Positions 1 to 11,297 of a stretch of DNA of 64,000 bases are shown in pieces. Within the stretch, counting starts at the first letter, position 1. The number at the start of each line of letters is the position of its first letter. The notes beneath the pieces were generated by a model. The model made no database searches, was not told the DNA's origin, and was given only the letters and a program-made list of their open reading frames with translations. The position numbers and the translations under genes are program-made. This stretch comes from Erpobdella octoculata (Eukaryota > Annelida > Clitellata > Hirudinida > Erpobdellidae). Where the stretch lies: positions 3,366,996 through 3,430,995 of the forward strand of contig OZ022241.1 in NCBI GenBank assembly GCA_963978895.1. The letters run 5' to 3'.

Positions 1-132
1 AAGCTGTGAGCTATGAGCCTACGTAATAATGCGGGTCGCTGGTCGTGGTAGCGATGCGAAGAGTACTACAACGTGGTATCGAAGGATTGAGTTATAGGCA
101 CGACCGCTTGGAGATGCTATCTTGTATCTGTT

Positions 133-345
133 TCGTAGTAGATGATGTTGATGATGATGGTGATGGTGGTGGTGGTGAAGATAATAATTTTGATCCTGAT
201 GACAATGATGATGACGATGACAATGATGATGGTATTGATAGCAGTGTCGATGACGCTGATGATGATTATAGTGGTGATGATGATGATGATGATGGTAATG
301 AGAATGATGATGATGATGGTGGTAGTAATGATATTGTTGCTTTTG
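133..345. repeat. Imperfect (GAT)n trinucleotide array
   Basis: Runs of GAT mixed with GGT, GAC and AAT. The array opens long Asp-rich, Met-rich or His-rich frames on both strands, which is what a trinucleotide repeat does in any frame. I treat those frames as artefacts and not genes. Confidence 0.85.
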
Positions 346-1470
346 TTTTTGTTGAATGTCCAAAAACTTTGGTCAAAGCTGAATGAATGCGGTTGATATA
401 ACGGTTAATGTCTACATAATCAAAATTAATTTTTTTATATATGTTTAGTATCTCATCTGTTCAATCAGTGATATTTTCCGATTTCTAGCGCACACCTTTT
501 TGAGTTCAAAAAAGCAAACTCAAGCAAGAAAGTTTTTCCAACTTCACTCGATTTAAATTTTTCTCACACACACACAAAAACCAAATTGCAACTCAAAAGG
601 TAAAAGCAAAACAAAAAAAAAACAGATAAAAAAATTCAGCCAGATTGCATCCACGCCTTTCCTTAATTCTAAGCCAAGTTTTTCGACTTTTTGTCGATAC
701 CGTACACAAAAGAGCAAGCTGACAAACTGACAAACGGTCAATATCACTTTTGGCGCGGCTGTTCGACTTCTACAAATTTTCTGTCGTCTGCTCAGAAGAG
801 AACAAAAACAGTAAAATAAAAAACAATTTTTTTTCATAAAATTTAAAAAAATCTTGATTGTTCTCATCGCATTTTGTGGTTTTTTGTCTGGCTGTTTCGT
901 TGCCGTAGCAACACGGCAGAAAACTTTCAATCGATCCTAACAGTGAGTTATTTTTATTATATTTTTTTTATAGATTTCTTCAATATTGTTGATGCTAAGG
1001 TGGTTATACTAGTTGCAACTTTGCTTAGGATGGTAGTGAAAATGGTGTAATTGAGTATAATGGTAATAGTAATGGTAAAGTTGCAGCAATGGTTGTGCAG
1101 CCAGATAATACAGATAATATATTTAAATAAATATGAAATTTTTAAAAAATGGCAAAATCTCTGCACTTAAAATTGAAAACTTGATTATAAGGGCCATTGA
1201 AGTAAAAGATGTTGAAGAAAACCAAAAAAGAGAAAAAACAAAATAGTAAAAACGCTGAGTTGGTATTTATGGCTCAATTTTAAATTTTGAAATTGAATTT
1301 CACTTTTCGATTAAAATGGTTAGAAAAAGGTTTTTGACGAAAGAAAAAAAAATTTTTTGGTGCTGTACAAAAAGTCAATTTCTTATACTTAATTTATTAC
1401 AAAAGTTGTTATGAAGTGCTAGGGTTTTGGAAAGAAAACCTTTCTATGAAGGTATGCTTAGGATTTGAAG
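346..1470. other. AT-rich non-coding stretch
   Basis: Poly-A and poly-T rich sequence with a short CA run near 563-575. I see no exon with coding character, no tRNA and no recognisable transposon end. Confidence 0.5.
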
Positions 1471-2098
1471 AGAATACCTCCCACTCGTTTTCTTGCTTCC
1501 TTTTTTTCTTCCTCTCTTTTCTATTTTTTTGCCCATAAAACGTAAAATAAATGGATTTGTTAATAGGTGCTTGAAGACTTTTGTAAATTTTGTTACGTAA
1601 ATTAATTTGAATTTTTTACGCAATAAAATCGGTCCCGTTGTTTGGATTTGTACAGCGGGCAGGCAGACAAACATTTATATATAATCTAGTACGGTTACCT
1701 GCGTTGTCCGTGGTTTTCAAAGGTTTTTCTATTTTTTTCTCTTTTGTTTCCGTTTTTTTCCCCTTTGCTTCCTCCTCCCGCTCGCTCTCCTGCTCCTTTT
1801 CGCTCGATTTCCCGTTCCCGCTTCCGCTCGTTCTTCCGTTTCCGTTATCGTCAACTCTCCTGTTCCGTTCCCGCTCGTTTTTCTGCTTCCGCTCACTCTT
1901 CCACCCCCACTCAATTTCCCAATTACACTCGTTTTTCAGCTCCGGCTCATTCTCCCGCTTGTTTTCCTGCTCCCAATCTTTTTTTTCTACTCTCTCTTAA
2001 TTACTTTTTCCCATAAAACGTAAAATAAACTTGCTAAATGTTGTTTGAAACTTTCAAACTTTGTTACGTAAACTAAGTTTGATTTTTGTTACGGAATG
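1471..2098 (-). mobile_element. Helitron-like relic with CT-rich (minus-strand GA-rich) block
   Basis: A CT-rich block (about 1726-2008; units like CCCGTTCCCGCTCG) is bordered by direct repeats that start with CCCATAAAACGTAAAATAAA at 1531 and 2009, and these recur with GTTACGTAAA further on. On the minus strand, 1686-1712 reads CAACGCAGGTAACC and then ends in CTAG. That resembles the 3' terminus of the Helitron at 51.7-53.0 kb, where the same kind of GA-rich block lies next to a similar end. The flanking base is not the usual T, and no 5' TC end was found, so this is a decayed or partial copy. Confidence 0.45.
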
Positions 2099-2210
2099 TT
2101 TCTACATAGACAGTTTGGGCCTAGAAAAATTTTTGGTCATAAAAAAATTACAAAAATTAATCAATTGCACGCTCATATCGCTCGAAGGCAAAAAAAGACA
2201 CACTCGCACA

Positions 2211-3165
2211 TGCACACATATGTACAGTGTACAAATGTACATACACATACATACGTGTGTACAGTGTACAAATGTACATACACATACATACGTGTGTACA
2301 GTGAACAAATGTACATACACATACACACATGGGTACAGTGTACAAATGTACATACACATACATACATGTGTACAGTGTACAAATGTACGTACACAATACA
2401 CATACATACGTGTGTACAGTGTACAAATGTACATACACATACATACGTGTGTACAGTGAACAAATGTACATACACATACACACGTGTGTACAGTGTACAA
2501 ATGTACATACACATACATACGTGTGTACAGTGAACAAATGTACATACACATTTATACGTGTGTACAGTGTACAAATGTACATACACATACATACGTGTGT
2601 ACAGTGAACAAATGTACATACACATACACACGTGTGTACAGTGTACAAATGTACATACACATACATACGTGTGTACAGTGAACAAATGTACATACACATA
2701 CATACGTGTGTACAGTGAACAAATGTACATACGCATACATACGTGTGTACAGTGAACAAATGTACATACACATACATACGTGTGTACAGTGAACAAATGT
2801 ACATACACATACACACGTGTGTACAGTGTACAAATGTACATACACATACATACGTGTGTACAGTGAACAAATGTACATACACATACATACGTGTGTACAG
2901 TGAACAAATGTACATACGCATACATACGTGTGTACAGTGAACAAATGTACATAGACATACATACGTGTGTACAGTGAACAAATGTACATACACATACATA
3001 CGTGTGTACAGTGAACAAATGTACATACACATACACACGTGTGTACAGTGTACAAATGTACAAATGTACATACACATACAAACATGGGTACAGTGTACAA
3101 ATGTACGTACACAATACACATACATACGTGTGTACAGTGTACAAATGTACGTTCACATGCACACG
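2211..3165. repeat. 37-bp minisatellite, about 25 copies
   Basis: Tandem units of 37 bp (for example ACATACACATACATACGTGT followed by a GTACAGTGTACAAATGT-type half). Two main variants alternate, GTGTACAAATG and GTGAACAAATG, with secondary changes (CACACG, CGCATAC, GGGTAC). The block containing CGTACACAATACAC occurs near both ends (about 2386-2400 and 3104-3118). Because 37 is not a multiple of 3, all frames stay open over 111-nt super-units, which explains the long Cys/Tyr/Val/Thr frames on both strands. Confidence 0.95.
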
Positions 3166-3260
3166 CCAGCATATGTTTATGTGACGTTACCGAAATTTCT
3201 TTTATTGTACAATAACTTAATACATTAATGAACACTGAATTTACATGTGAATGAAGTAAA

Positions 3261-3530
3261 TGCAATTATAGAAATTCAATCTAAATAAAACAAAATCAAT
3301 TATATGTAAGAATAAAAAATATGCCAAAATTCATTATCAGTATAATAAAGAAAACAATAATGTAATAAAATAAAAATTAAATAACAAAATGCAATTATAA
3401 AAAATTCAATATAAATAAAACAAAATCGATTATATGTGGAATATGTAAGAATAAAAAATATGCCAAAATTCATTATCAGTATAATAAAAAAAACAATAAT
3501 GTAATAAAATAAAAATTAAATAACAAAATT
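3261..3530. repeat. Tandem duplication, period about 129 bp
   Basis: The segment starting TGCAATTATAGAAATTC at 3261 is repeated from 3390, with a 9-nt insertion (GGAATATGT region) in the second copy. Shared landmarks are AATATGCCAAAATTCATTATC and AATAATGTAATAAAATAAAA. Confidence 0.85.
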
Positions 3531-3601
3531 TAGTTTAGTTATGAAAATATATGTGAATTTTAATAGAAACCAAAAACAATTAATTTATTAAATCAAATAA
3601 A

Positions 3602-3756
3602 AATCAAATTATTGTACAAATAAAATAAATAAAATAAACTAAAAAAATTGTCAAAAACTAAAATAAGTTGTCAATAAAATATATTGACAACTTATTTTAG
3701 TTTTTGACAATTTTTTAATTTAATTTTATTTATTTTATTTGTACAATAATTTGATT
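3602..3756. repeat. Long palindrome (foldback / MITE-like)
   Basis: The two arms, each about 73-75 nt, begin AATCAAATTATTGTACAAAT and end with the complement. The centre is around 3677-3685 (TATTGACAAC arms). The RNA or single strand would form a near-perfect hairpin. No obvious coding content. Confidence 0.85.
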
Positions 3757-4548
3757 CAACAAATTCAAGTAAAATAGCAAAAGAGCAGATTTTTAGATAT
3801 TCAAACTAAACGATGAAAAATCTCCGGATTATCGATTTTTTTGAGAAAGCAAAAAATTAACCAAAAAATCAAAAATATATTTTTTTTTATATAAGTGAGC
3901 CTATTGGTGGCTTTATTAGTGTTTTAATACAAATAAATCCCAGCGTGAAGTAATCCAAATAATTAATACAAATAAATCCCAGCATGATGCATACCACATC
4001 CGCTCCGCGTTTTGAAGTTAACAAAACTACTGTAAAATAAGATCGGAAGCTGACAATGCCCTAAAAGAGAAACTGAAACATGGAAACTAATTGCAACATC
4101 ACCTTCTGGACGCATTAGAAATAATTTCGAGCGTTTTTACAGTTGCAATTCATGCATTTCGTTTTTTTAGAATAATTCTTAAAACTCAAAAATCAAGACG
4201 CGACATAATAATTATAATAAACAACAACCCAAAAAGAAAATACTAGCCATAAAATCATAAAATATTAACGCAATGCTTGAAAAACAAAGCACAAAAGAAC
4301 ATTTTTTCTGCAAAATAAATAAAATATGAAAATTGCGTGCAACAAAAGCATCAAATGAGTCACGTTTCTGAACCTGATGGAACATAAACATGCTGCCTCA
4401 TTGAACAGCCAATCTCTCTTAGATTTCAAACCGCTAATTCCGCTCTTCTTATTTAACTTGCATCGCCAGATCTTTATGGCACCTGTTGCTTAGCAGCCAT
4501 CATATATAAATAAATAAATATGAATTAAATATCTACATTTATTTTTTA
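3757..4548. other. Non-coding stretch
   Basis: AT-rich sequence with a short local repeat (ACAAATAAATCCCAGC at about 3930 and 3969). No gene or RNA recognised. Confidence 0.45.
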
Positions 4549-4702
4549 AACTCCGCCTCGCTTTTGCAAATCAGTCCCAAGACTGGATAAAGGAGGGAGA
4601 AAAAGTTTGAAAGATCATATTATGTTCCACGACAGGAAGTACTTTAGTATATCCTTGGTTAAAACACTTTGTGTAAAAGACTATAAACTTTAACAAAATG
4701 TG
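4549..4702 (+). mobile_element. SINE-like retroposon, degenerate copy
   Basis: Shares its head (AACTCCGCCTCGC), middle (CAGTCCCAAG, then GGATAAAGGAGG, then CACGACAGGAAGTACT) and tail (TAAAACACTTTGTGTAAAAG, then ACTATAAACT) with the copies at 42904-43087 and 57199-57385. The poly-A tail and duplicated flanks are no longer visible, so this is an older copy. Confidence 0.7.
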
Positions 4703-6099
4703 TGTTTTATTGAAAAAATATTTTATTAAATTTTAGATACAGAGCTGTGAAGCAATGCAAGGGGTTGAAAACTTGATATTGAGAGTTAGAAATGGTGTTA
4801 CAATGTGTCGCAATTGCTGTTCGCATTTAAATAGTTTTATAGTACGAAAGTATTTCATAAAACTATAACATTTTCTAAATTATAAAATATATTTTCTCCC
4901 ACTGCTGAAACATAACATTTGAACAATAAAATTTATTTTTTTTATATTATTCAAATGAGTTTGAAGTGATTTGCTTAATTGGTCAGTATAAATTGTCTGT
5001 CGGAGAAGACAAAAAAGTCAATAAAAAAAGTGGGGAAGAAAATGAATTCAACCGGACTAAATAAAACTGAATAAAACAAAAGAAAAGTTAAGAAAACAAG
5101 ACGGAATCCGGTAGGAGAGGATGAAACAAAGTGAAACAGAATAAAACCCAATAAAACAGCATTATGCAATGAATGGCGTTAAATCACGAAGTGCAATGTG
5201 ACAATCAGTAGTTCTCTCTACTCTGAACAGTTCGAGTGAGAAATTCAGTTTTTACGGCCGCAACGCAACTTCGCAAGCGGAAAGCGAAATAAGAAAAAAA
5301 AGTAATAAAAATGTTTTTAAAAATAAACTTAAAGTTGGCAACATTTTGCAGTTTTAATAATATTAATTTATATGTAATTATATTACACTTCCTTAGGTTA
5401 TAATATTTCTGTTAATTATGAAACCAAAAAATATGAATAATTATTTATTCCAGTAAATAAAATAAATATTTTTGATTGTATGATAAAGGGTGTATAATTG
5501 ATATTTTGACACGACAGCTGAATAAGAAAATGAATGTCTTGTTATATCAAGATATCCTTGACAAAATCTAATAGAAAAAAAATCTAATATGCCTCAAACG
5601 GTAGATCAATTACGTCAACGTTACATAAAGATTTGTATAAGTATGAAACGACTACTGACGCAACTGTAGCTTGTTACATCAATTAATTCCAAATCATGAT
5701 ATAATCAGTGATAAAACATTAACCCCAAATGAGTATTTTTTATAATTTCGTGTATCCAGTTGTTAAATCAAAATATCCATTGTCTATATTACATTTTATT
5801 TTATATAGATTGGTCAATAATATTATTTATATAATAATTTATTTGCATTATTAACTATACAATAAAATTGTATTATACATAATCAAACAATAACAATTTC
5901 TTTTTCTATAAACTATTTGTTAAGATTGAAACTATGCAATAAATCCAATTGGGTTGGGATTAGTAGAATTAAAATTTTAACTTTCTCTATTAATTTTTTA
6001 GTGGGCTGGGTTAGAAATTTAACATTTCAGGTTGGCTAGGCTGGGATGGGTTTGGTTGGATTGAGTAAGGCTTGCCAAAAATGGATCCATGTCCGCCTC
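4703..6099. other. Non-coding stretch
   Basis: AT-rich, no supported gene. A GGGTTGG/GGCTGGG-rich patch is at about 5948-6070. Nothing else was recognised. Confidence 0.4.
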
Positions 6100-6161
6100 T
6101 GTGTGACAATCAGATATGTGTGACAATCAGACATGTGTGACAATCAGATATGTGTGACAAA
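6100..6161. repeat. 17-bp tandem repeat, 3.5 copies
   Basis: Units TGTGTGACAATCAGATA with one A/C variant, at 6100, 6117, 6134 and a partial unit at 6151. Confidence 0.85.
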
Positions 6162-6190
6162 AAGTCACATCTAATATAAAATATTTATGT

Positions 6191-6253
6191 TACACAACGG
6201 AACCGTCGCCGCCTGTTAGTGATTTATAATGCCTTCCGTTCTGCCGTTGTGTA
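6191..6253. repeat. Short inverted repeat around a GC-richer core
   Basis: TACACAACGG at 6191-6200 is the exact complement of CCGTTGTGTA at 6244-6253. The 43-nt centre is noticeably richer in GC than the surroundings. It could be a small TIR element or a structured RNA element; there is no further evidence. Confidence 0.45.
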
Positions 6254-6747
6254 GCAATTCTATGTTTTAAAAATTTACATAGGTTTATACTTTGTATTAT
6301 TAATGTCTTTATGTTTTTTTAATATTAACATTTATATTTATAGCTGAAATTGTCTGAAAAAAAAATGGATTGGTTAAAATTTTATTTTAAATTTGACCCT
6401 AGCGACCTTTTTGACTTTAAAAACATCAATAATAAAATTATCTATTTTTTTAATATTTTCATTTGTTATCTTGATTTATTGAGACTTTCTCGGGGGAAAA
6501 AGAGAGATTTATGCTTGAAACTTTCCCATGGTAACAACGACCAGGGGTCAAAAAGACTCTTCAGAGTGTACGTAGGCGAACGGAGTTGTTATGAATGTGC
6601 ACGCTGTGTGCAGTTTCGACGAAATTTCTCAAATTAATTCATATTTTATGTCGCATAAATATTAAAATCACAAAATGTTAATAATTAATCAACTTAAATA
6701 TTTCAGAACTCAAATCGCACTTAGAAACGTTGTCAATTTTGTTGTTG
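6254..6747. other. Non-coding stretch
   Basis: A 95-codon open frame at 6350-6637 has no domain, no splice context and low-complexity Phe/Asn/Ile content. I see no supported gene. Confidence 0.4.
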
Positions 6748-6970
6748 AGACGATGATGATAATGATTGCTATAACACTGGCGATGATGATGATGATGATT
6801 ATGATGATGATAATGATAATGATGATGATGATGACGATGACTATGATGATGATGATGAATATGATGATGAAGATGCCTGCGATAACACTGGCGATGATTA
6901 TGATGGTGATGATGATGATGCCTGCGATAACACTGGTGATGATTATAATGCTGATGATGATGATGACTAC
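6748..6970. repeat. Imperfect (GAT)n array with internal longer repeat
   Basis: GATGATGAT runs with an interspersed longer unit (GCGATAACACTGGCGATGAT, seen at about 6769, 6878 and 6925). Confidence 0.85.
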
Positions 6971-7386
6971 CAACCCCTGTGTAGGGTCCCCTGGGATAAG
7001 CTGGACACGAGGAGGACAAAGCCTGCAAGTGGTGCAAAACTCCACCACGTGGGAATTGAGTTTCCATGACAGCAGCTTGACAACCGGATGGACAACATTC
7101 CACTCTTCCGCTGGATTAATGTTTTCAAATTTTTTTTTCGTCATACGAAAGTACAAAGAACAAGCAAAAAAATCATTTTAACTGCTGTAATCAATATTTA
7201 TCAAAATTATTTTCATTATTTATGATTTTCATTATTTATTATAATTTAATTTTTATTCAGAATTTATTTTTTTTAAATATTTGAGCACTATACTATCGCT
7301 TATTTGATATTACTTCAAATGCTTCATATTTTCAAACTGGCAGTTTGCTGTGTACTCACTAGGCGATAACAAGTTAATACTCACAT

Positions 7387-7417
<31 letters not shown>

Positions 7418-7797
7418 ACTTATATAGCAAACCAAAAATAATATAAGTCATTGAGATATAATTGACTGCTTGTACACTTTTAAATTAATAATAATCTAAT
7501 CTAGAATATTTTTAATTTAATTGTTATGATAAACTATTTTGGAAAAAAAATCAATTCCTACCAACCTCGACAAATCGCCACAGTAACGCAAAACTTTCGC
7601 CAACGTACGTTCCAAAAAGTTTTTCTCAACTTTCAAGGAAAACGTTCCAATTGGAGTCCGGCACACATGTCCCGTTTGCCGCCGTGTGACAAACGCAAGA
7701 AACATCCAGGTTATATGGGCGTCTGCATGCGACACTGTGGCACTAAGTCACTACAAGAGGCGGGCACGCTATTCGAAATCATTTTCTCTGCTTAATC
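6971..7797. other. Non-coding stretch with (AATC)n tract
   Basis: A perfect AATC tetranucleotide tract lies at about 7387-7411. Open frames at 7517-7795 overlap on both strands and have no domain or splice support. Confidence 0.45.
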
Positions 7798-8130
7798 GTC
7801 CATACGTCCATACATCCGTCCGTCCGTCTGTATAACTTCTCATGTGTCCGTCCGTCCGTGCGATTGTACATTAATCACGTTTCTTTTACTTATTCGGTCC
7901 ATCGTGGCTTTATTCTTTTCTCTACCATCTATCAATATGTTGGTTAATCTTTAGATCCATTCATCCGTCCGCCTATCCGTCCATCCGTCCATTTGTCCAT
8001 CCGTCTATCCGTCTATCCGTCCATCCGTCCGTCCGTCCGTCCGTCCATCCATCCATCCATCCGTCCGTCCGTCCATCCGTCCGTCCATCCATCCATCCAT
8101 TTATCTAATCCATTCATTCTTCCATTCATT
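7798..8130. repeat. Imperfect (TCCG/TCCA)n tetranucleotide array
   Basis: CCGT and CCAT units dominate, with the densest part at 7958-8105. This is a degenerate relative of the much larger GATG/GGAC array at 34.1-35.1 kb. Confidence 0.85.
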
Positions 8131-8388
8131 CACCCATCCATCCGTCCATCACTCATCTCTCTTTCAATTTGTGCATCAATTTTTTCTTCGTCTATTCATC
8201 TTGTGCTCATCCATCCAGATTTGAGTTTTGCTTTCTTACAAATATTAACAAGTGGCAGAAACAATCTATCAAGCTGAGTTTCTGTAGAAACGTTATTTAT
8301 AGTATACTACGCTGAATGTGCTATTTAAAGTGATGTTAAAGCAAAACATTCTCAAATGGGAGTAATTCGTAATCAGAACTGTAGCTAT

Positions 8389-8456
8389 CATCATCATCAT
8401 CATCATTGTCGTCATCATCGTCGTTGTCGTCGTCGTCATCATCATCACTGAGGTCG
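8389..8456. repeat. (ATC/GTC)n trinucleotide array
   Basis: CATCATCATC and CGTCGTCGTC runs. Confidence 0.85.
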
Positions 8457-9539
8457 TCATGTTCATTTTCAATTTTTATTTCGTTTTGTCTTTTTATGAC
8501 ATTCCTGTGTTTATCCGTTCCAACTCTTTTTTTTTTACTTTCTCCGTCTTTTACTATTTCCCACTTTCTAAAAATGACGAGTTACCCCGAGCAACGCATC
8601 TGTCTTGTCATTTGGGAATTTTCCGTTTCCTTTCTGCTTCTTTTCTCTCATTTTACTCTCTTCTCTAGTTCTTTCTCTCCTCTCTTCTCACTCTCCTAAT
8701 AAGTTGATTTAACCTAATGGGATCACCACGTCTCTCCATTATCAAAATCCCAGCGAGCGGAAGACCTTCAGAAGCGGAACGATTTTTATAAAAAAATGAA
8801 AAAAAACTCTATTTCCATTTTCCAACTTTTTTTCATGTTTTTTTATTTATTCCGTTTTTTAGCCTAAAAGTTCAGTTAATTTTACTTTTATTTTTTTCAT
8901 TTTTTCATTTTTTTAATTTTATTCCTCCTTTTTTTGCCATTTTTTGTTTTATATAAATATGACCAATCGAGAATTTCAGTCCACAAAAGATCATGTTGTC
9001 GAACTGCCGACCCTGATCGTCAGTCCACAAATATCTCATAAACAGAATTTTTTCTACCGCGCAACTGGAGACTTTTTTGTTTCCGTCCATTGCGAACTTA
9101 CTCCGCTGCCATAAATAGTATGAAATGTGTTTGCAGGTTGGAAGCGATAAGGAGGAAGAGATGGACCACGAAAGAACAAACAGACAAAGCAAATAACAAA
9201 GTAATGTTTATTCACGTTGTTTGGCAGTCTGATAATGTAGACCTTTGCTTTTACTGTCTCTTCGATCCGGCTGAGTGGGGACAAATAGGGAACGGAGATA
9301 GGAAAAGGGGACCGTGAGAAGGATGCGAGGGACAGAAAAAGAGCAGGGTAGAAACAAGAAAGGGAGAAATATTTTTTAGATGGAAAAACGTGCACAGAGA
9401 GAAAAAGATGATGGAAATTAAAATAGTGAAACAGAAATATTTCGTGTAAGAGTTAAAATAATGTCCTTGAAACTAGAGGCAACTTTTTTAATGAGAATCT
9501 TCCTGTTACAGAACAAACACAGATTCCTTAAACCGATAC
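8457..9539. other. Non-coding stretch, pyrimidine-rich in places
   Basis: CT/T-rich sequence at 8620-8700 and 8860-8940. Overlapping open frames between 8905 and 9395 show no domain. Nothing supported. Confidence 0.4.
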
Positions 9540-9745
9540 GATACACACACATAGTCACAGTCACATACATAGGTATACACACATAGACATAGTCACATAC
9601 ATAGGTATACACATGAGTTATCACATATATGTCACGCATAAGTACGGGCATAAGCCCACATAGAGGCTGAACACATAAGCTCACATATTGATATACACAT
9701 AAAACACACACACATAGTTACCCGCATAGACAGACACACATATGT
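9540..9745. repeat. Degenerate CA-rich repeat
   Basis: Repeated motif GTCACATACATAGGTATACA plus ACACACATAG-type units, imperfect throughout. Confidence 0.6.
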
Positions 9746-10494
9746 ACACACAGAAACGGACTTCAGCAATCACAAAACAAATGGAGAATTAATGTTATCA
9801 TTCATCGGGAAGGTTCATAAAACTTAATCGGACTCTTCGACTTCCGAATTCAGGCAGGAACTTGAAAATTTGTGACCTGCATACTCGCCGTTGTCGTTTT
9901 GTCGTCTGCTTGTAATATTTATAGCTCACTCAATGAATTGATGATTCAGTTTATTTACTCATTAAATTTCTATCTTTAGTAAGTTTTTTATTTTTTTTAT
10001 TTTTATTATGGTTGTATATGTATACCATTAATTAGAAATTGTGTTTACTTTTTTATTTATTTATTTTTATGAATTTTTATTTATTTATATAAATATGATT
10101 ATTTATTAATAAATTCTTTTTTTTTTGTATTTTTGTATTATAACGTATATTAGTTTTTCTATATATGTGTATTTATTATAAATGTTTTGATCGTGTTTTT
10201 AATTCAGTTATTGGTTCATTTGTTCGTTTATTTACTTTTAAGTTTTTTTATTCATTCATTCATTCGTTCTTTCATTCATTCATTCATTCATTCATTCATT
10301 CATATATATGTTAACCACTGAAGACCTCATTATAGATTCTCGATGTTCAATCTCTTAGTTTAATTAAGCCATCATCTTTTATTCGTAGACTCTGGACACT
10401 TATGATAAGACGGGGAACCAGCATGATTCATACTTGACATTTGTCCAATTTCCCTACAAGTTATTCACGTTTTCCGAATATTCCGAGAAATGTA
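9746..10494. other. Non-coding stretch with (ATTC)n tract
   Basis: An ATTC tetranucleotide run is at about 10247-10303, preceded by T-rich sequence with TTTAT repeats. No gene seen. Confidence 0.5.
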
Positions 10495-10590
10495 TTTTCA
10501 TACTAGTAACTGGAAAATATAAATTTTCATACTTATAACTATAAAATATAAATGTCTCATACTGGTAACTGGAAAATATAAATGTTTCAA
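10495..10590. repeat. Three ~30-bp tandem repeats
   Basis: Unit resembles TCATACTGGTAACTGGAAAA plus TATAAATGT. Copies start near 10497, 10529 and 10558. Confidence 0.8.
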
Positions 10591-10814
10591 CAACGTGCTC
10601 TATGGTTTTCTTTTACAAATCGTTATCACGAGTTTTGTGAAACAACTTATATTTTACAACAGCATTTGCTGATGTTAAAGAAAATGGGAACACAATTTTC
10701 AGATTATAAATAGTTGAAGACAATTTTTATTTCATTTGGATTGTACTGAATGAGTTATTATCAATTCCCAGATATAAAAGAGATCATAAATAACCTGTAT
10801 GTTTTAAATGAATA

Positions 10815-11020
10815 TACTCTGCTCTTACTCGCTTTCCCGCTTTCTCTCCCTTAACCGCTTGCTCTCCCGCTCCCGGTGGCTTTCCCGTTCCCGCTGGCTT
10901 TCCCGTCCCTGGTCACTTTCCCGTTCCCGCTTGCTCTTCTGTTCTTGGTCGCTTTTTCGTTTCCACTCCCGCTTGTTCTCTCGCTCCCGCTTGCTCTCCC
11001 GTTCCCGTTCTCGCTAATGG
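10815..11020. repeat. CT-rich minisatellite block (Helitron-associated type)
   Basis: Degenerate CTTTCCCGTTCCCGCTTGCT-like units. The same motif is found at 1726-2008 and 12840-12945 and, on the other strand, at 28965-29120 and 51835-52010. The Arg/Ser or Pro/Phe-rich frames it opens are low complexity. Confidence 0.75.
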
Positions 11021-11297
11021 GAAAAATTGTCTCATCACAAATAAAAGAAAAAAAACAGAAAATGAAAATGCATTACCTTTTAGAGCAAGTTTTATCGCGC
11101 GAGACAAGTTTTTGTTTTGACTTTTTTCGGATTAATAGCAGTTTTGTTGCGTCGTTTTGAAACATTTAAAAACTTTTTTAATAAAAAAATCAAAAAGGAA
11201 ACTACTTTTCTGATCGTTAAATTTGCAAATTTCATCTGTAAGCAAGAATGTGTTTATGAGCGTTCAAGTTTTTCTACATTGATAGCTTTACTGAATA

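Noticed and set aside
19..396. Asp-rich or His-rich small proteins at the window start
   Set aside because: Three overlapping frames on both strands all arise from a GAT repeat, and the computed start is not ATG in at least one case.
2211..3165. CRISPR-like array of 37-bp repeats
   Set aside because: The repeats are directly adjacent with no unique spacers, and the genome is eukaryotic.
2102..3265. Long open frames (up to 329 codons) rich in Cys, Val, Tyr, Thr and His
   Set aside because: They are translations of the 37-bp minisatellite in all frames and both strands, and have no independent coding signal.
6350..7795. Small host genes at 6350-6637 and 7526-7795
   Set aside because: No domain, no ATG/splice context, overlapping frames on the other strand, and low-complexity composition.
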